A stretch of 64,000 nucleotides of DNA from Euglena gracilis (lineage: Eukaryota; Euglenida; Euglenophyceae; Euglenales). The position numbers and the translations under genes are program-made. The stretch is from NCBI GenBank assembly GCA_039621445.1, contig CP154954.1:30632395-30696394 (forward strand). The letters are read 5' to 3'. The notes under the pieces were generated by a model that was not told the DNA's origin, ran no database searches, and saw only the letters and a program-made list of their open reading frames with translations. Below are positions 1-10,649 of the stretch, one piece after another; within the stretch, counting starts at the first letter, position 1; the number at the start of each line of letters is the position of its first letter.

Positions 1-1097
1 CAGCCCCGGTGATAAGATCTGGGTGGTGGAGACCGAAGTGCAGAAGGTGAACGTCCACACGCAAGCCGTGGTGATGGCCGTGCAGCGGCTGGATCATATC
101 GTCTCGAAGGTGATCGTATCCTCCCAAGCCAAGGCGGTGCAGGTCATGCCCGCCAAGGCTCCGCCACCCCCGGCCGAGCAGCAGCCGGTGCCGGTGGCAC
201 TGCAGTCAGTGCCACAGGACAGAACGGTCCAGATGGAGAAGCCCATGCACGAGGGGTCCGCGGTGCGGGAGAAGCCGTTGTCCACCCTCCGACCAGCTCT
301 CCGGCTCGTCCGGAAGCAGGACGCGGCGGGAGGGGGCGGGGTGCCGTCCCTCTCCATTGCCCGCCTGACCACGCCGTCCACCGTCCCCGTCGCCAGCGCG
401 TCCGCGGTGCGAGAGGTCCGCATCGCCCCGGTGCAGGCCCAGCCAGCGGCCCTGCACTTCCTCCCGGCGCCGCTGGTGGACTCCGTCATCGGCCTCCACC
501 CGGGCCGGTTCTCCGGGCATCCGGAGGAATGGCCGCAGTGGCGGAGGCGGTGGCTCGGGAACTCGAGCAGGCGTGGCCATCCATCACGTCAGCCCAGCGT
601 CTCGCCATGTTCCGCGCGGCTTTGGACGAGGCCACGGTGCTGATGCTGGACGAGGAGATCGAGACCAAGGGAGAGGTGGAGTATGCCGTGGTGTTCGCGG
701 AGGTGGACCTGGCGAACGGCGTTGAGGACAAGGAGGTCCTGCGGCGGCGAATGACGAAGCTGAAGCTGGTGACGAGCGGGAAGCTGACCGAGAAGTCCTG
801 GAGGGAGTATTACGCGCAGATGGCGTCCTTCGCGAGGCAGGTGGGCATGGAGGAGCAGGAGCTGGGGAAGCTCCTCGTGGAGGCCATGCCCCTCCACCCC
901 TGGCGCCGGAAGGTGGCGCAAGAGTAGGACAAGCGGGTGGACCACCGGTCCATCGTGCTGGAGGGCCTGCCGATGGACACGACGGTGGAGGAGGTAAAGG
1001 AGATGATCAAGCAAGAGACCACAGTGGCCCCCGCCTCAGTGCGGAAGGCGGGGCGCCGCTTCGTGGTGATGCCAGTGGGCGACGGCACCGCACCCTG
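1..1097 (+). pseudogene. Element B Gag, N-terminal and capsid region
   Basis: The first part (frame opening at 23) is a short helical stretch followed by an Ala/Pro/Val-rich linker. Near 505 comes a FSGHPEEW motif, which corresponds to the start of the capsid-like region in element D (FSGKSQDW). The frame then shifts near 530, and the capsid helices continue at 529-927 (Glu/Lys/Leu-rich, with a WREYYAQM stretch). A TAG at 928-930 interrupts, after which the same frame runs on to about 1101. Homology is to the Gag regions of elements A and D by motif order rather than by strong identity. It would form the particle shell around element RNA. The shift and stop make it non-functional as read. Confidence 0.65.
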
Positions 1098-1773
1098 GTG
1101 AAGGCCGTGTACAACCGCCAGCGGCTCGAGGGCGGCAGCACCGTCACGGTGACGGCCGACTCGTGCGACCTACCGGCGAAGGACATCCACAACCTCATGG
1201 TGAGATGGCTGCGGATGGAGGCGAAGATGGCCCCCGAGAAGGAGAAGGAGATCCCGGAGAAGTGGCCTGTACCACGGTGGCAGCGGGACGTGGAGGTCGA
1301 CGACACCACCGTGGAGCCGTACATCCAATAGGTGGAGAAGACGAATGTGCCGCCGAAGAAGGAGAAGCAAGCGCAGCAACCACGCCCGCTGACGCCGCCG
1401 GTGCCCGCGCCCCAAGGCAAAGGACAAGGCCAAGAGGGACGTGGGTACCCGGAGCAGTGGTCATCGAGCCCATGGACGAGTGAAGAAGGAAAAGGAAAGG
1501 GTGGATACCAAGCCGAGCAGTGGTCATCGAGTGCATGGCAAGGAAATGAAGGAAAAGGAAAAGGTGGTGGGTACCAAGGCGAGCAGTGGACATCGAATGC
1601 CCCAAGACAAGATGAAGGCGAAGGAAAAGGCAAGGCGAAAGGTGGAGCCAAAGGATATCAAGGAAAATGAAAGTCCAAGGGCAAAGGCAAGGACGGCAAG
1701 AGCAACGTCTCGGCCGTCCAGGAGCAGTATCATGAGTGACGGGGCCACCCAGGCCCCAGGGATGGGGGTCTGG
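1098..1773 (+). pseudogene. Element B Gag, C-terminal nucleocapsid-like repeat region
   Basis: The same reading frame continues past a TAG at 1329-1331. Residues after that stop are basic and contain about three copies of a Gln-Trp-Ser repeat (EQWSSS.W followed by an EGKGKGG tract) spaced about 22-24 residues apart, then a Lys/Gly tail. No CCHC zinc knuckle is seen. Element D has a similar Gly/Lys/Trp repeat at the same place, while element A has a CCHC knuckle, so this region probably serves as the RNA-binding nucleocapsid. Element A is inserted immediately downstream, at 1774. Confidence 0.6.
1770..1773. repeat. Target site duplication of element A, left copy
   Basis: CTGG directly precedes the left LTR and the same four bases directly follow the right LTR at 14822-14825. 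Integrases of this class usually give 4-6 bp duplications. Four bases alone would be weak, but they coincide with LTR boundaries of TG...CA type. Confidence 0.75.
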
Positions 1774-2870
1774 TGTTTCACACCCGTGCTGCCATGTCCC
1801 ACGGCAGTACTGGGGTGAAGCGGATACCCCCGCCCCGGGCCAGTTTCCGGCGTAGGATCGTTTTTTGGCTCCTCGAGCCGACTTGTGTCGGAAATTTTTT
1901 CCCATTCTGCACTCCCCTGTGGCCGAAACTGGGCCATCATTTACAAGGAGAAACTTCCCAGTGGACCCTCCCCGACCCCTGAGGGGGGTGCCACTGGGAT
2001 CTCCAAGGGGGGTGACTTTGGGGTTTCAACCCGTCCCTGCTCAGTTGAACCGGTGAGAGCCAACACCCCCCCTGGGTGTCATTTCTCACAGTTTCTGGGC
2101 CAAAAAGGGGGTTTTGGGGTGACATTTGGCCAGTGGTTGCCTGAGTTGAAGAGTCCCACCCCCGTGCCCCTTTTCCCACAGATGAGGTGGGGGGAAGACA
2201 AACCTCACCTTCTTCAAATGATTGATTGTTCTCAATTGGACTTTCCATTTGCAAATGTAATTCCAACACTTGAATTCACAATGATAACTGTTTGTAATTG
2301 CAACAATTGACAATGCCAAGGGGTAAAAAGAGGAAAACCCTGTGAGAGGAAAACGATTTTGATGCCCCTGATGGGCAGTTAAAATTAGGATTGAGTGCGC
2401 TGATTCCTAAGCGCTCTCAGATCCCAAATCCTGGCCCATTGCACCACAATCAACCAACCCAAGTCAAAATCAAGGTTTCCACCCTTGATTTTGATAAATT
2501 ATGCTGAATTCCATCATTATTGAGCTTTGCAAACCCCTGCAAAAGCTCCAGGAACTCAGGCGCCAATCTCTTAAAATTCCGTTCCAAGCGCTTGCAAGCG
2601 CTCTCACCAAATCCAACATTTTCCCTTAAAACCAAAGGAAAAATGCAGAAAAGGCTTAAAAACATGCTAAATAGACCCAAAATCACCCTTTAGGAATACC
2701 TAGCATCACTCAATCTCTCTCCTTGCACAACCAAACCATGGGCGCCCTAGGAGAGGGAATTTTAATTAAAATCTTTAGAAAGCCTTAAAATTAGAGCTAA
2801 ACCGCCCTTAGAAAGGCCTTCTAAAAAGAAAAAACTCCGCCGCCCGGCGGTGGACCTCAAAAGGTCGTCT
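1774..2870 (-). repeat. Element A 3' LTR
   Basis: 1097-bp direct repeat of 13725-14821 with no length difference. On the element strand it starts AGACGACC, where the other copy has TGACGACC, and ends GTGTGAAACA. The end of the LTR holds the beginning of an open frame that, in the 5' copy, reads on into Gag. Confidence 0.93.
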
Positions 2871-2881
2871 CTCCCTTCCTT
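2871..2881 (-). promoter_or_regulatory. Element A polypurine tract
   Basis: On the minus strand AAGGAAGGGAG abuts the 3' LTR. A purine run at this position is the usual primer site for plus-strand DNA synthesis in LTR retrotransposons. Confidence 0.75.
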
Positions 2882-3057
2882 GCGACGAAAGTCGGGGGTG
2901 TCACCCCCCCTCCTTCTCGCTTTCTTTGGGGTGGGAATGAAAGACACTTTGAATTTTTTCAACGCAAATGCGATAACATTGTTCGGCAATGTGCATAAGT
3001 GGCGTAACGGTATGGAGGAATCTATAACCCATAGATCCCATTCCACCACACCGAGCT

Positions 3058-3470
3058 CCCCCCCACGGTTCTCACCACCGTGAAAAGAAATGGGGGTCCA
3101 ACACCACTCAAACAAAATCCTTTCTTGAATAGATAAACATCAGCCCCCCCCCCCAAGGTATTCCCAACCGTGAAGGGAATGCAGGGTCCATTATCACCAA
3201 AAATCCTTTCGGTGATAGATGAAAATCAGCCCCCCCCCCCCCGAGGGGAAGGCCTTGGGCAAAAGCTTGCCCCCCCCCCGGCGAGAGGTGGGCTTGACTT
3301 GCCCCCCCCTGAGGGGAAGGACTTGGGGAAAAGATTGCCCCCCCCCCGGCGAGAGGTGGGCTTCACTTGCCCCCCCCCCCCGAGGGTAAAGCCTTGGGCA
3401 ACCGCCCCCCCCCCCGGGCAAAGGGAGGGCTTGCCTTTCCCCCCCCCGGCGGGGAGGTTGAACAACTCAC
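3058..3470. repeat. C-run tandem repeats in the 3' region of element A
   Basis: Two imperfect units of about 90 bp (from about 3058 and 3144) share a run of C, an inverted pair (CCGTGAA / TTCCCAACC type) and a TCCTTTC...TAGATGAAAATCAG-like end. They are followed by four or five shorter units of about 65-70 bp, each with a run of 7-12 C, then GAGGGGAAGGNCTTGGG and CGGCGAGAGGTGGGCTT-like parts. Apparent ORFs in this stretch are Pro/Gly-rich by-products of the C runs. No gene is supported between 2882 and 3757. Confidence 0.8.
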
Positions 3471-3757
3471 CTCTTTTTTTTGGATGAAATAACATAGCCC
3501 CCTCCCTGATCAAGCCGACCGGGGTTTCGGGCCTCACTTGCCCAAAGGTGGGGGTATGATAAAATAGCCAATCAAACCGATTGGACAGGGACCCCCCCCA
3601 CGAGTACCACCGACCCGTGGGAAGGGAAATGAGGGTGGAACCACCCATTCAAAGCCCACCGCCTTGAATCTGGGTCGCCCCCCCCCCATTGAAACAAATT
3701 CACAGATTCCTCTTTCGGGACAGGGAGGGTGCAAACAAAGAGTGTGCGGTGTCGAGG

Positions 3758-4613
3758 TCAGGATAGAGAGTGGCATGGGTAGGTCGATAAAATTACGATC
3801 TCCACTCGTTCACTCCACATGCTCCTCGTAGACCAATACCAGAAAGCAACTCCTTGAAATAGTTTGAACTCCGTCTTCAGTTCATCCAATTCAGAGTCCC
3901 AGACTTCAAATTGATAATACGTCCTGAGTAGGTGAACAAAACGGAGAGTGATGGTTGCCAGAGCCAAACGCCTCGTCGAAGTTCGGGGTGTTGGGCTTCG
4001 GCGTCTTCCTTGGGTGCCGGTTTGCCTCCCCTTAGTGTGGTGGCAAACCATGCACACCGTTATGGGGGGGGTTCCTTCCCCCACTTGAAAATTTGGCACT
4101 TAGCCCAGCCAAACCGACAGGTCAATCTCAAAACCACATTGTCAATTACCCCCCTCCTCCAATACTTGGAGAAGGTTGTCAAGAGAACAAACCCACGGTT
4201 GTGCTTCCGGTGGTTTGTCCTCTTTAAGAAATTTTGGTGAAACTTCCAATCCGGAATCCACCCACAACAACATAAACAAAACGGGTGGCAATCATGCACT
4301 CTTTCAACGTTTTGCTTTTGTTGTTGTTGGCAATATCCCTTCCTGTTCCAGGGTGGGATCTTTTGATTGGAAAACACCCACCCGTACAAAAAAATAAGGT
4401 TCCCGGCTAGTTTCCCCCTAGCCACGAGAATCCTTCATTCACCGTTGAAATCCTTTCACGGGAGTTCAATGGAAAATGGCAAAAAATCAACAGGGGCAAT
4501 GAAATGTCCTCGATTGCCCACACCAGCCTCACCCAAACCAGGGTGTAGTGGTGAATGAAAACCTCAGGGGGAGAAAAAAAAAATGAAACCAGTGACGAGG
4601 AAACTCCCGTCAT
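3758..4613 (-). pseudogene. Candidate extra ORFs downstream of pol in element A
   Basis: Three overlapping minus-strand frames (4613-4407, 4425-4060, 4099-3758) chain with small shifts and lie between the chromodomain and the C-rich repeats. The first has hydrophobic stretches that could span a membrane (VSSSLVSFFF and LPLLIFCHF). The last has a Trp/Tyr-rich C-terminus after a basic segment. The position is where an envelope-like or accessory ORF sits in some Ty3/Gypsy elements, but I recognise no family and see no cysteine framework typical of an envelope. It may equally be untranslated sequence. Confidence 0.25.
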
Positions 4614-4733
4614 TTATCCCAGGGCCTCAGCCCTGTGATGGGGTCCACCTGCATCTGTGAAGGGGCATAGAATGGGACCCCCTCCCCAGGCAACCACTCC
4701 AGGCCCTTTTTCACCTCTCCTTTCCCCCTTTTT

Positions 4734-5608
4734 TCAGGTTGCCGTTGCCTTTAAATCCTTAGAGACATCTAACGGCAACCCTTTTCCCAGGCAATACGTT
4801 ATTACGTCGCTATTGTACTCCTGGAAAAAATGTTCCACCGGTTCCCAATTCGCCTCCTCAATCCCTTTCCACTTCGTTAAGAAAAACATTTTTCCCTTAA
4901 CGAACTTGTGGTTTAGGATTTTATCCACTAACCAGGTATCTGGGGCACCTTCCGCCTCAGGTACTGTCCGCCGGTGGAAAAACAGGGGGACAGGCTTATC
5001 AGATGTGGGGTCCTCCACATACACCTTTAAAGCCTTCCGATGGGCCTTCATAATACAGCCCGGTTTAACCTCAATTAGGTAGGAGTGAATTCCCCCCTTG
5101 CGGTAACCTTGCAAGGGCCCAACCAACGGGAATCCAATTTTGTGCCACTATCGGGGGGTCTCAGGTACGACACCAGATTCCCCACCTCCAATGGCTCCCA
5201 ACCGTCTAAACCACGGTTGGCCCAAGCACATTGTTTGGCATGCAAATTATTCATTTTGCCAGCCACTACCAAATCAATTTCTCTTTGCCGAGAGAAAAAT
5301 GATCTGGCATCTTCACAATCCCTTAACGGTTCATAAGGTAAACCACCCAATGAACGGTGTCGACCGAACAAGATTTGAAATGGGCTTAGGCCACTCTCCC
5401 CCGGCGTATCATGGATACGGTCTAGTGCTTGGGGGAGGGCTTCAACCCAATTCAACTTGTCCTCAACCTGAATTTTCTTAAGCCGTTCCATTATTTGTTG
5501 GCCAGCCCTCTCCGCCCTACCATTCGCCTGGTGATGGTAGGCCTGGGTATCCAACCGGAGTGACGATCCACACACACAACCGTGGAGTCGTAAGAATTCC
5601 CTTCCCAC
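4734..5608 (-). pseudogene. Element A integrase C-terminal part with chromodomain
   Basis: Two overlapping frames (5608-5075 and 5126-4734). The first opens with the end of the DDE core: QAYHHQANGRAERAG carries the catalytic Glu. It is followed by GLSPFQILFGRH and the GPY/F-like SRWLGPCKV segment. The second gives a chromodomain: WLVDKIL, then FLTKWKGIEEANWEP, then an amphipathic C-terminal helix (HFFQEYNSDVITYC). Chromodomains of this type bind modified histone tails and steer integration of chromoviruses. A frameshift separates the two frames near 5100. The segment that should precede QAYHHQ lies upstream at about 6001-6200. Confidence 0.85.
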
Positions 5609-5946
5609 TCCACGAGAGGCATGCTAAACATGTCAAGGGCCACCGAATACATTACGGCTGGGGGTATGGGTGTAGATTCCACTAAACCCTTAAGACTCGC
5701 CGGCCTTCGGCACGCTTGGCAAGTCCCACAAAGGCCCATGACTCCTTTAGCAAAATCTCGAGCGAGTGAGGAATCAGCCCAATCATACCTATGGGACATG
5801 CATTCCCATAGCCTTGGGAATCCCACATGCCCTTGGTATGAGTGGTGATCCCGAATGAGTTTTTCTTGGAGAGATTTGGGCACACAAAGCCTCTCCTCGA
5901 AAAACATTTTGTCACCAAAAACCTTGACATTTTCAGGCCACGGCAC
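5609..5946 (-). pseudogene. Element A integrase N-terminal zinc-binding domain and first catalytic Asp
   Basis: The frame 5946-5491 contains the HHCC zinc-binding signature: a His pair in DHHSYQGHVG, then CGTCQAC. It then has VALDMFSMPLVEWEG and VVCVDRHSGWI, the first catalytic aspartate of the DDE core. In element D the next residues are the second-Asp segment. Here the sequence instead jumps directly, in a shifted frame, to QAYHHQANG. So about 60 residues of the catalytic core are missing from this place and the enzyme cannot fold normally. Confidence 0.85.
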
Positions 5947-6000
5947 CTTTGAATCCTGGGTAGCCTGAAAAATTGGTGACCAACAGGGACATTTTAAATA

Positions 6001-6207
6001 TTAGTAGTAGGCTTGCCTAATTCCCATCAAGGCACACATTGTCTGCCACCAACCGGCGACAAAATGTGAGCCTAGATCGGAAGTAATAATGGATGGGACA
6101 CCAAAAGGTCTCCAAGCATGCAACAGCATTTGCTTGGCTGCCTTGGCTCCCGTAAATCCTTTTGCTAGGTGGGGGATCGCCACTCCTCCTTCCATGATAA
6201 ATCCCAC
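6001..6207 (-). pseudogene. Displaced integrase core segment with second catalytic Asp (element A)
   Basis: Reading on the minus strand: VAIPHLAKGFTGAKAAK, then VPSIITSDLGSHF with the second catalytic Asp, then a WWQTMCALMGIRQAY end. In element D the equivalent residues lie directly between CVDRHSGWI and QAYHHQANG. In A they lie before the zinc-binding domain instead, inserted after a SVWD motif that in D is followed by about 20 residues leading to the zinc-binding domain. Orientation is unchanged. See the findings. Confidence 0.8.
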
Positions 6208-6422
6208 ACAGAACCAGGGGGGATGGGTGAGGAATCGGTTGTAGAAGTGGCTTCCCCCTCCTCACCACTCAAACCACCTGAAGACAACACAGGTGATTCT
6301 CGGTCTGCCCCAGGTACCTCAGTGGTAGCCGCAGCAGCAGGTTCAGGGGTTGGCGTCGTTGGTGAAGCTGGTATAGAAGTGGGTGTCAATGGAAAATGCT
6401 CCCCCCTTGGCTCTTGGACATC
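6208..6422 (-). pseudogene. Element A linker between RNase H and integrase
   Basis: Thr/Pro/Ala/Ser-rich frame (6389-6165) ending in PPGSVWD. The corresponding place in element D is a Ser/Thr/Pro-rich linker ending in TKSVWDRDL, and in element B a longer Ala/Ser/Pro repeat. No enzymatic motif. A stop near 6420 separates it from the RT/RNase H frame. Confidence 0.6.
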
Positions 6423-8250
6423 CTACACAAGACTTGTCTCATTCCCAAACTCGTCAACCCGAGTTGAGAATGAAACATGTTTTCCTTTTTCTCCCTTGGG
6501 GGTGGAGGTTGAACCCAACCCCTGGGGTTTTGTTCCTCCAAGTGGTTCTGACTTCCTATCCCCCGGTCGTATGCACCGTCCACCCGCGTCCCCGGACCCC
6601 GTGGTAGCACCACCCCGTGTGGTGACTCCACGAATGTATGTGTTGGCTGTGGTTGGTTGGTCCACCAACCGTAGCCACATACATTCTGTTTCTTCCAATT
6701 TTTCTGTTTGAATGATTTCCCTCATTTCCTCGGTGTCAAGGGCTGACCCATGCCTTGAAATGTCCTTCAAGGCTTGGGAGGCCTGGTAAGCACATCTTGA
6801 CAACAAATCGGCTATGGTATTCTCCAGCCCCGGGATATACCCAACCGACAGATCAAATTTTGATAATATTTGATGCCACCTAGCCCCTCTCTCAATGGGA
6901 CCACTTGGTGTGTCTAGAACCTCTCCAGCCCAAGATTCTAGAGCCTTGTGGTCCGTGAGAACCAGGACGGGCTGCAGCCCAATCCATGATTCCCACTTTT
7001 GTAAGGCTAGGATTATGGCATAAGTCTCCTGTTCCCTAGGTACCCAGTTTTTTTGGCTGCCCGTTAGCTTCCTACTCATGAAGGCGACAGGCACAGTTCG
7101 CTTGGCCCGTACGTCTTCTGGAGTAGGAGCCCTGTCCTCCCCAACCAATTGTTCAAGGGTGGCACCAACCGCATACTGGCTGGCATCCACTCTTAAAACA
7201 AATGGTTTGTCTGGCTTAACGTGTTGTAAAATTAATTCACTGCACAACAGTGATTTAATTTTTTCAAATGCCTCAATGTCGGATGGTTGCCAAGAAATCC
7301 TTTTCTTGGAACCCTTCTTGCCGTCCACTCGTGAAACTTTGAGCTTATCCTGAAGGCAAGCGACAATGTGGGCATAATCCTTCACATAGGAGCTGTAATA
7401 ATTTGTGAACCCCAAAAAGGCACGTAGACTCGTGATTGTTTGGGGTAGCTCCCATTTTTCAATGGCCATTAGCTTTCCAGGGGATGGTTTTCTCACCCCA
7501 CCACCCAGAACATGGCCACAAAACTCAACCTCTTTTACGAAAAGACGGCATTTTCTTTTGTCGGCCACAAATCTGTCTTTTCGTAAAACTTCAAGGACTC
7601 TTCGCAAATCCTTGTCATGTGCTGCGAGTAAATCCTCACCAGGACCCACTCGAGTTCCAATCAAAATATCGTCGATGTAAGCATCAGCCACGTCCCCCAC
7701 CGGGAAGAGGCGATCCTCCATCATTTGCTGAAAGTTCTGGCTTGCGTTCGTTAGACCCATCACATTAACCCTCCACTGAAAAAGACCGAGGGTGGTACTA
7801 CAACATGTGATGGGCAGGCTTTCCGGGTCCAACGGCTGCTGGTGGAAAGCCTGCCGTAAGTCCAAGATGGAAAACATCATGTTTCCACCTTGTTTTACCA
7901 GGAGGTCTTCAATTACAGGAAGGGGGTAGGACACACGCCTAGTTTGACTGTTAGGCCCCCGCATGTCTACCACTCCCCTCCATTCACCTCCTTTTTCGGC
8001 ACTACAAATGTTACGGACAGCCATTCCGAAACTGTTCCCTTGGGTAATCGCTCAACAAATTTCCGGTCCCACCATTCCTGTGTGACCTTTTTGTGAGCTT
8101 CAAATCTTTCACCATGTAATACAAAAGGTTTTTGCCTTGTGGGTACAGCCCCCTCCTTCAGAGGAATCTGGGCGTAACCATAAGGTCCCTGAACGGGAGG
8201 GTCGGGGGGTACCTCCGTACCCAACACCTCTCCTTCAAAATCCTGAAAAT
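6423..8250 (-). pseudogene. Element A reverse transcriptase and RNase H
   Basis: The 533-residue frame 8024-6423 holds VVDMRGPNSQTRR, FSILDLRQAFHQQPL, FQWRVNVMGLTNAS and the catalytic YIDDILIG (Tyr at about 7679). Then come the thumb (VEFCGHVLGGGVRKPSPGKL, LRAFLGFTNYYSSY), the RNase H domain (VLRVDASQYAVGATLEQ, VAFMSRKL, LVLTDHKALESW) and the Ty3-type end motif (IPGLENTIADLLSR). The RT N-terminus lies in the preceding frame (about 8250-7967), so one frameshift near 7985 splits RT. All catalytic residues looked for are present. It would copy element RNA into cDNA and degrade the RNA strand. Confidence 0.92.
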
Positions 8251-9138
8251 TTTTATCCCGAAATGCTACCACCCTGGGGTCTTCCTTCTCACCCGAGTCG
8301 CGAGCCTGGATTATGGCATTCACTGCCTTGTCCTCGGCTGGCGATTCGGTGAGATGCTTGGCTATGGTATGCAATTCCTTCTTGCCAAGGAATTTTGGTT
8401 GCATATCAAAGCCTTGCAAGGGTAGGTGCAAATTCATTTTTTGCAGGTCCAACCACACCTTTTCATTTTCAAGGGACTCCGTGGTTGGTGCGTTTTCAGG
8501 GGATTCTCCGAAGTCAGAAACCACAACCCCAATTCTTTTTTGTGAATTGTGTTTTTTCTTCCCCTTATGGGATTTCCGTTTCTGATTTCTTGTATCCCAC
8601 CCGTACAAGAAAGTCAGATTAGGATTGTCAAAAACCAAAGCCTTATGGTGTGGGAACACACCCAAACCATGTTCGGCTAACCATGGAAATGATAATATAG
8701 CATCTACCTCAATATCCGCGAGGTAGAATTCCCCTTCGAGGTACAAGGCCTGGGTGCCCCCCTGCCCCGTACCCCTGCATTGAAACCCCAACTCCAACTT
8801 AATACACTGGTCGCCCCCCAAAACACATTGGCCATTGGCAGCCACCAGCCGAATAGGCATTCGTGGTGACCTGGCCAAATGTTTTGGAACAATGGACCTT
8901 TTGACCAGGTTCACCTGGGCTCCCGTGTCCACCAAAACTTTGAACTGCCTGGTAACACCGTTAGGGAGATACGTCTGTGATGACATCAAAAGTTGCAGCT
9001 CGTTTTCAATGGGCAACACCTGATTAACCTTCAAGGTGTTGGCCAAATGACAACAGCGGTCTGGAATTTCCCATTCCTCAAAATCCTGGGAATTTTGGGA
9101 AATTTCTTTGGGCTGTCCCCCCAGAATATCCCCAGCAC
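8251..9138 (-). pseudogene. Element A retroviral-type aspartic protease
   Basis: The same frame as the DNMT C-terminal part. The domain begins near RQFKVLVDTGAQVNLV, whose DTG (about 8929-8921) is the catalytic triad of one protomer. It continues through RLVAANGQCVLGG and ends with DAILSFPWLAEHGLGVFP. About 130 residues, as expected for a homodimeric retropepsin. It would cut the Gag-Pol polyprotein. Fusion directly downstream of the DNMT means the two would be released from one polyprotein. Residues between the protease and RT (about 8600-8250) are charged and poorly conserved. Confidence 0.88.
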
Positions 9139-9729
9139 TTAGGAGATAATCAATCACCAGGGGGGGTATTCTTCCTTTTTGTCGGGGGGTAAACTTCATT
9201 TTTCTGCCCCCCAACAATTCACGGTGCCGGAGTTGCCCATTGTCCCCCATCACCAGGTTAGGACACGATTCGCCATCACACAACACCGACCGTAATTGTG
9301 AAATGGCTGGGCAGCACCAGAAGCGTGTGGGCTTTTTATAACCCCAATCTGAAAACTGACAATAATCAATGTCGATATAGGGCAGGTTTTTCACCACCTC
9401 CCTATTTCGCAAAAGACCAGTGCGGGGGTTCTCCACCCACCACAACTTTGGCTGAAAATAATTTATAATTTCCAGGGCTTTCTCCACCAGGGCATCCGCC
9501 TGGGAGAAATCCCTTGGCCTGGGGTTATAAGCCGTGGAATAAATATTACAGGGGGGACTAGCGGCAATAACCTCAAAAAATCCAACCGGTATCGCCTGTA
9601 GTCCCAGGTCAAAATGTCTGTGTGGGGGTGGAAGTCCGTCCAAGGAGCATTTTCGGTTGACAAAACTTCATACCCCCGTTCTGCCAATCGCCTCCCCACT
9701 GAACCTGTGCCAGCAAATAAATTTAATGC
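9139..9729 (-). pseudogene. Element A DNA (cytosine-5) methyltransferase-like domain
   Basis: Compact C5-MTase fold motifs in order: motif I ALNLFAGTGSVG for S-adenosylmethionine binding (about 9729-9697), motif IV AASPPCNIYST with the catalytic Cys (codon about 9550-9548), motif VI-like WWVENPRTGLL, then DIDYCQF, GYKKPTRFW and a C-terminal IPPLVIDYLL. At about 195 residues it lacks the large target recognition region of host DNMTs and resembles the short Dcm-like enzymes of phages and large viruses. One frameshift near 9605, between DILTWDY and IPVGFFEV, breaks it; every motif examined is otherwise intact. Location between nucleocapsid and protease is the same in B, D and E. Confidence 0.85.
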
Positions 9730-10008
9730 CTGAGGTCGCTGAGCTGATGGTGGGGAGTTGGGCTGTGGCAGGTTTGTATGCAAAATGGGAACACTTGAAC
9801 ATTTCCCTTCCCTCCAGAAGTAACGAGTCCGATTCAAAGATCTGGGGGGCTGATCCAAAGAATGTTTTTCACCACACCCTGAATCAGCCATAAAATCCTT
9901 GTACAGCCCAGGTTTTTGAATCAGAAATGTTTGCACTGTTTTCCTCACAGGGGGGAGAGACACGGCCATGTGCAGCCCCCCCCTTCTCACACTGCCCCTG
10001 GCCCCCTC

Positions 10009-10643
10009 CTATTGGGCCCCAGGGGAAGAAGAGGTGGGCCCACCCCCCTTTGACCATGCACCCCCCTTGCCTGAGGAATTTCGCTGAGAGGCTGGCTGCC
10101 CTTTACCCTTGGGCTGCCCCTTGCCTTTTCCATTATTTTGCCAAAATCCCTTAGATTTAGCAAGGGCCTCACTCAGCGGTTTATCGCATTCACAAAAATA
10201 ATGCCCGCACTCCCCACAGTTGAAGCATGGATATGGGGACCTGCCCCTACCCGATGCCTGCGTGGTCCAGGTCTGCCCCCCCTTGCCTTGCCGGGCTGGG
10301 GGTGCTGGACGTTGGGTTCGCGACCATGAAGCTGCACCTGGCCGCGAAGACGAAGAAGGGGACCTGCCCCGCTGGGCTGGCTGGGCTGGCCCCTTATCTC
10401 CCTTTGGAGCTGGCTGTGGGGCAGATTTTGAGGTGTGACCCTGCCCCCCAGCCGCTGGTGTTGACACAGAGGTTGGGGACACCGGGGGGTTTGGCCTTTT
10501 TCCAACACCTGTATTTTCCCTGAGCCTTTTGTTGTCGATTTACTGAATAATCTGGGAAAATGGTGCTGATTCAAAGCCAAAGCCTGCTTCTCCCGAAGAG
10601 CTAACTTGCCCTCGGAAAAAGCAAACATTTCCTCAACGGTCAT
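10009..10643 (-). pseudogene. Element A nucleocapsid with CCHC zinc knuckle
   Basis: The frame 10482-10009 contains CFNCGECGHYFCEC, an exact C-X2-C-X4-H-X4-C knuckle. It is preceded by a Ser/Pro/Arg-rich basic segment and followed by a Gly/Lys/Gln-rich tail. Just upstream, in another frame, MTVEEMFAFSEGKLALREK matches MTTEDIFNLVKTKLTLRNK at the same place in element D, so a frameshift lies near 10500. The knuckle would bind element RNA for packaging. The Gly/Lys tail resembles the repeats of B and D, which lack the knuckle. Confidence 0.85.
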
Positions 10644-10649
10644 TAGTTG

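Noticed and set aside
1840-1885. A stretch in both A LTRs (GTAGGATCGTTTTTTGGCTC) that resembles part of the dinoflagellate spliced leader
   Set aside because: The match is poor in the middle, it is antisense to the element, and it is duplicated only because it is in the LTR. Not evidence of host identity.
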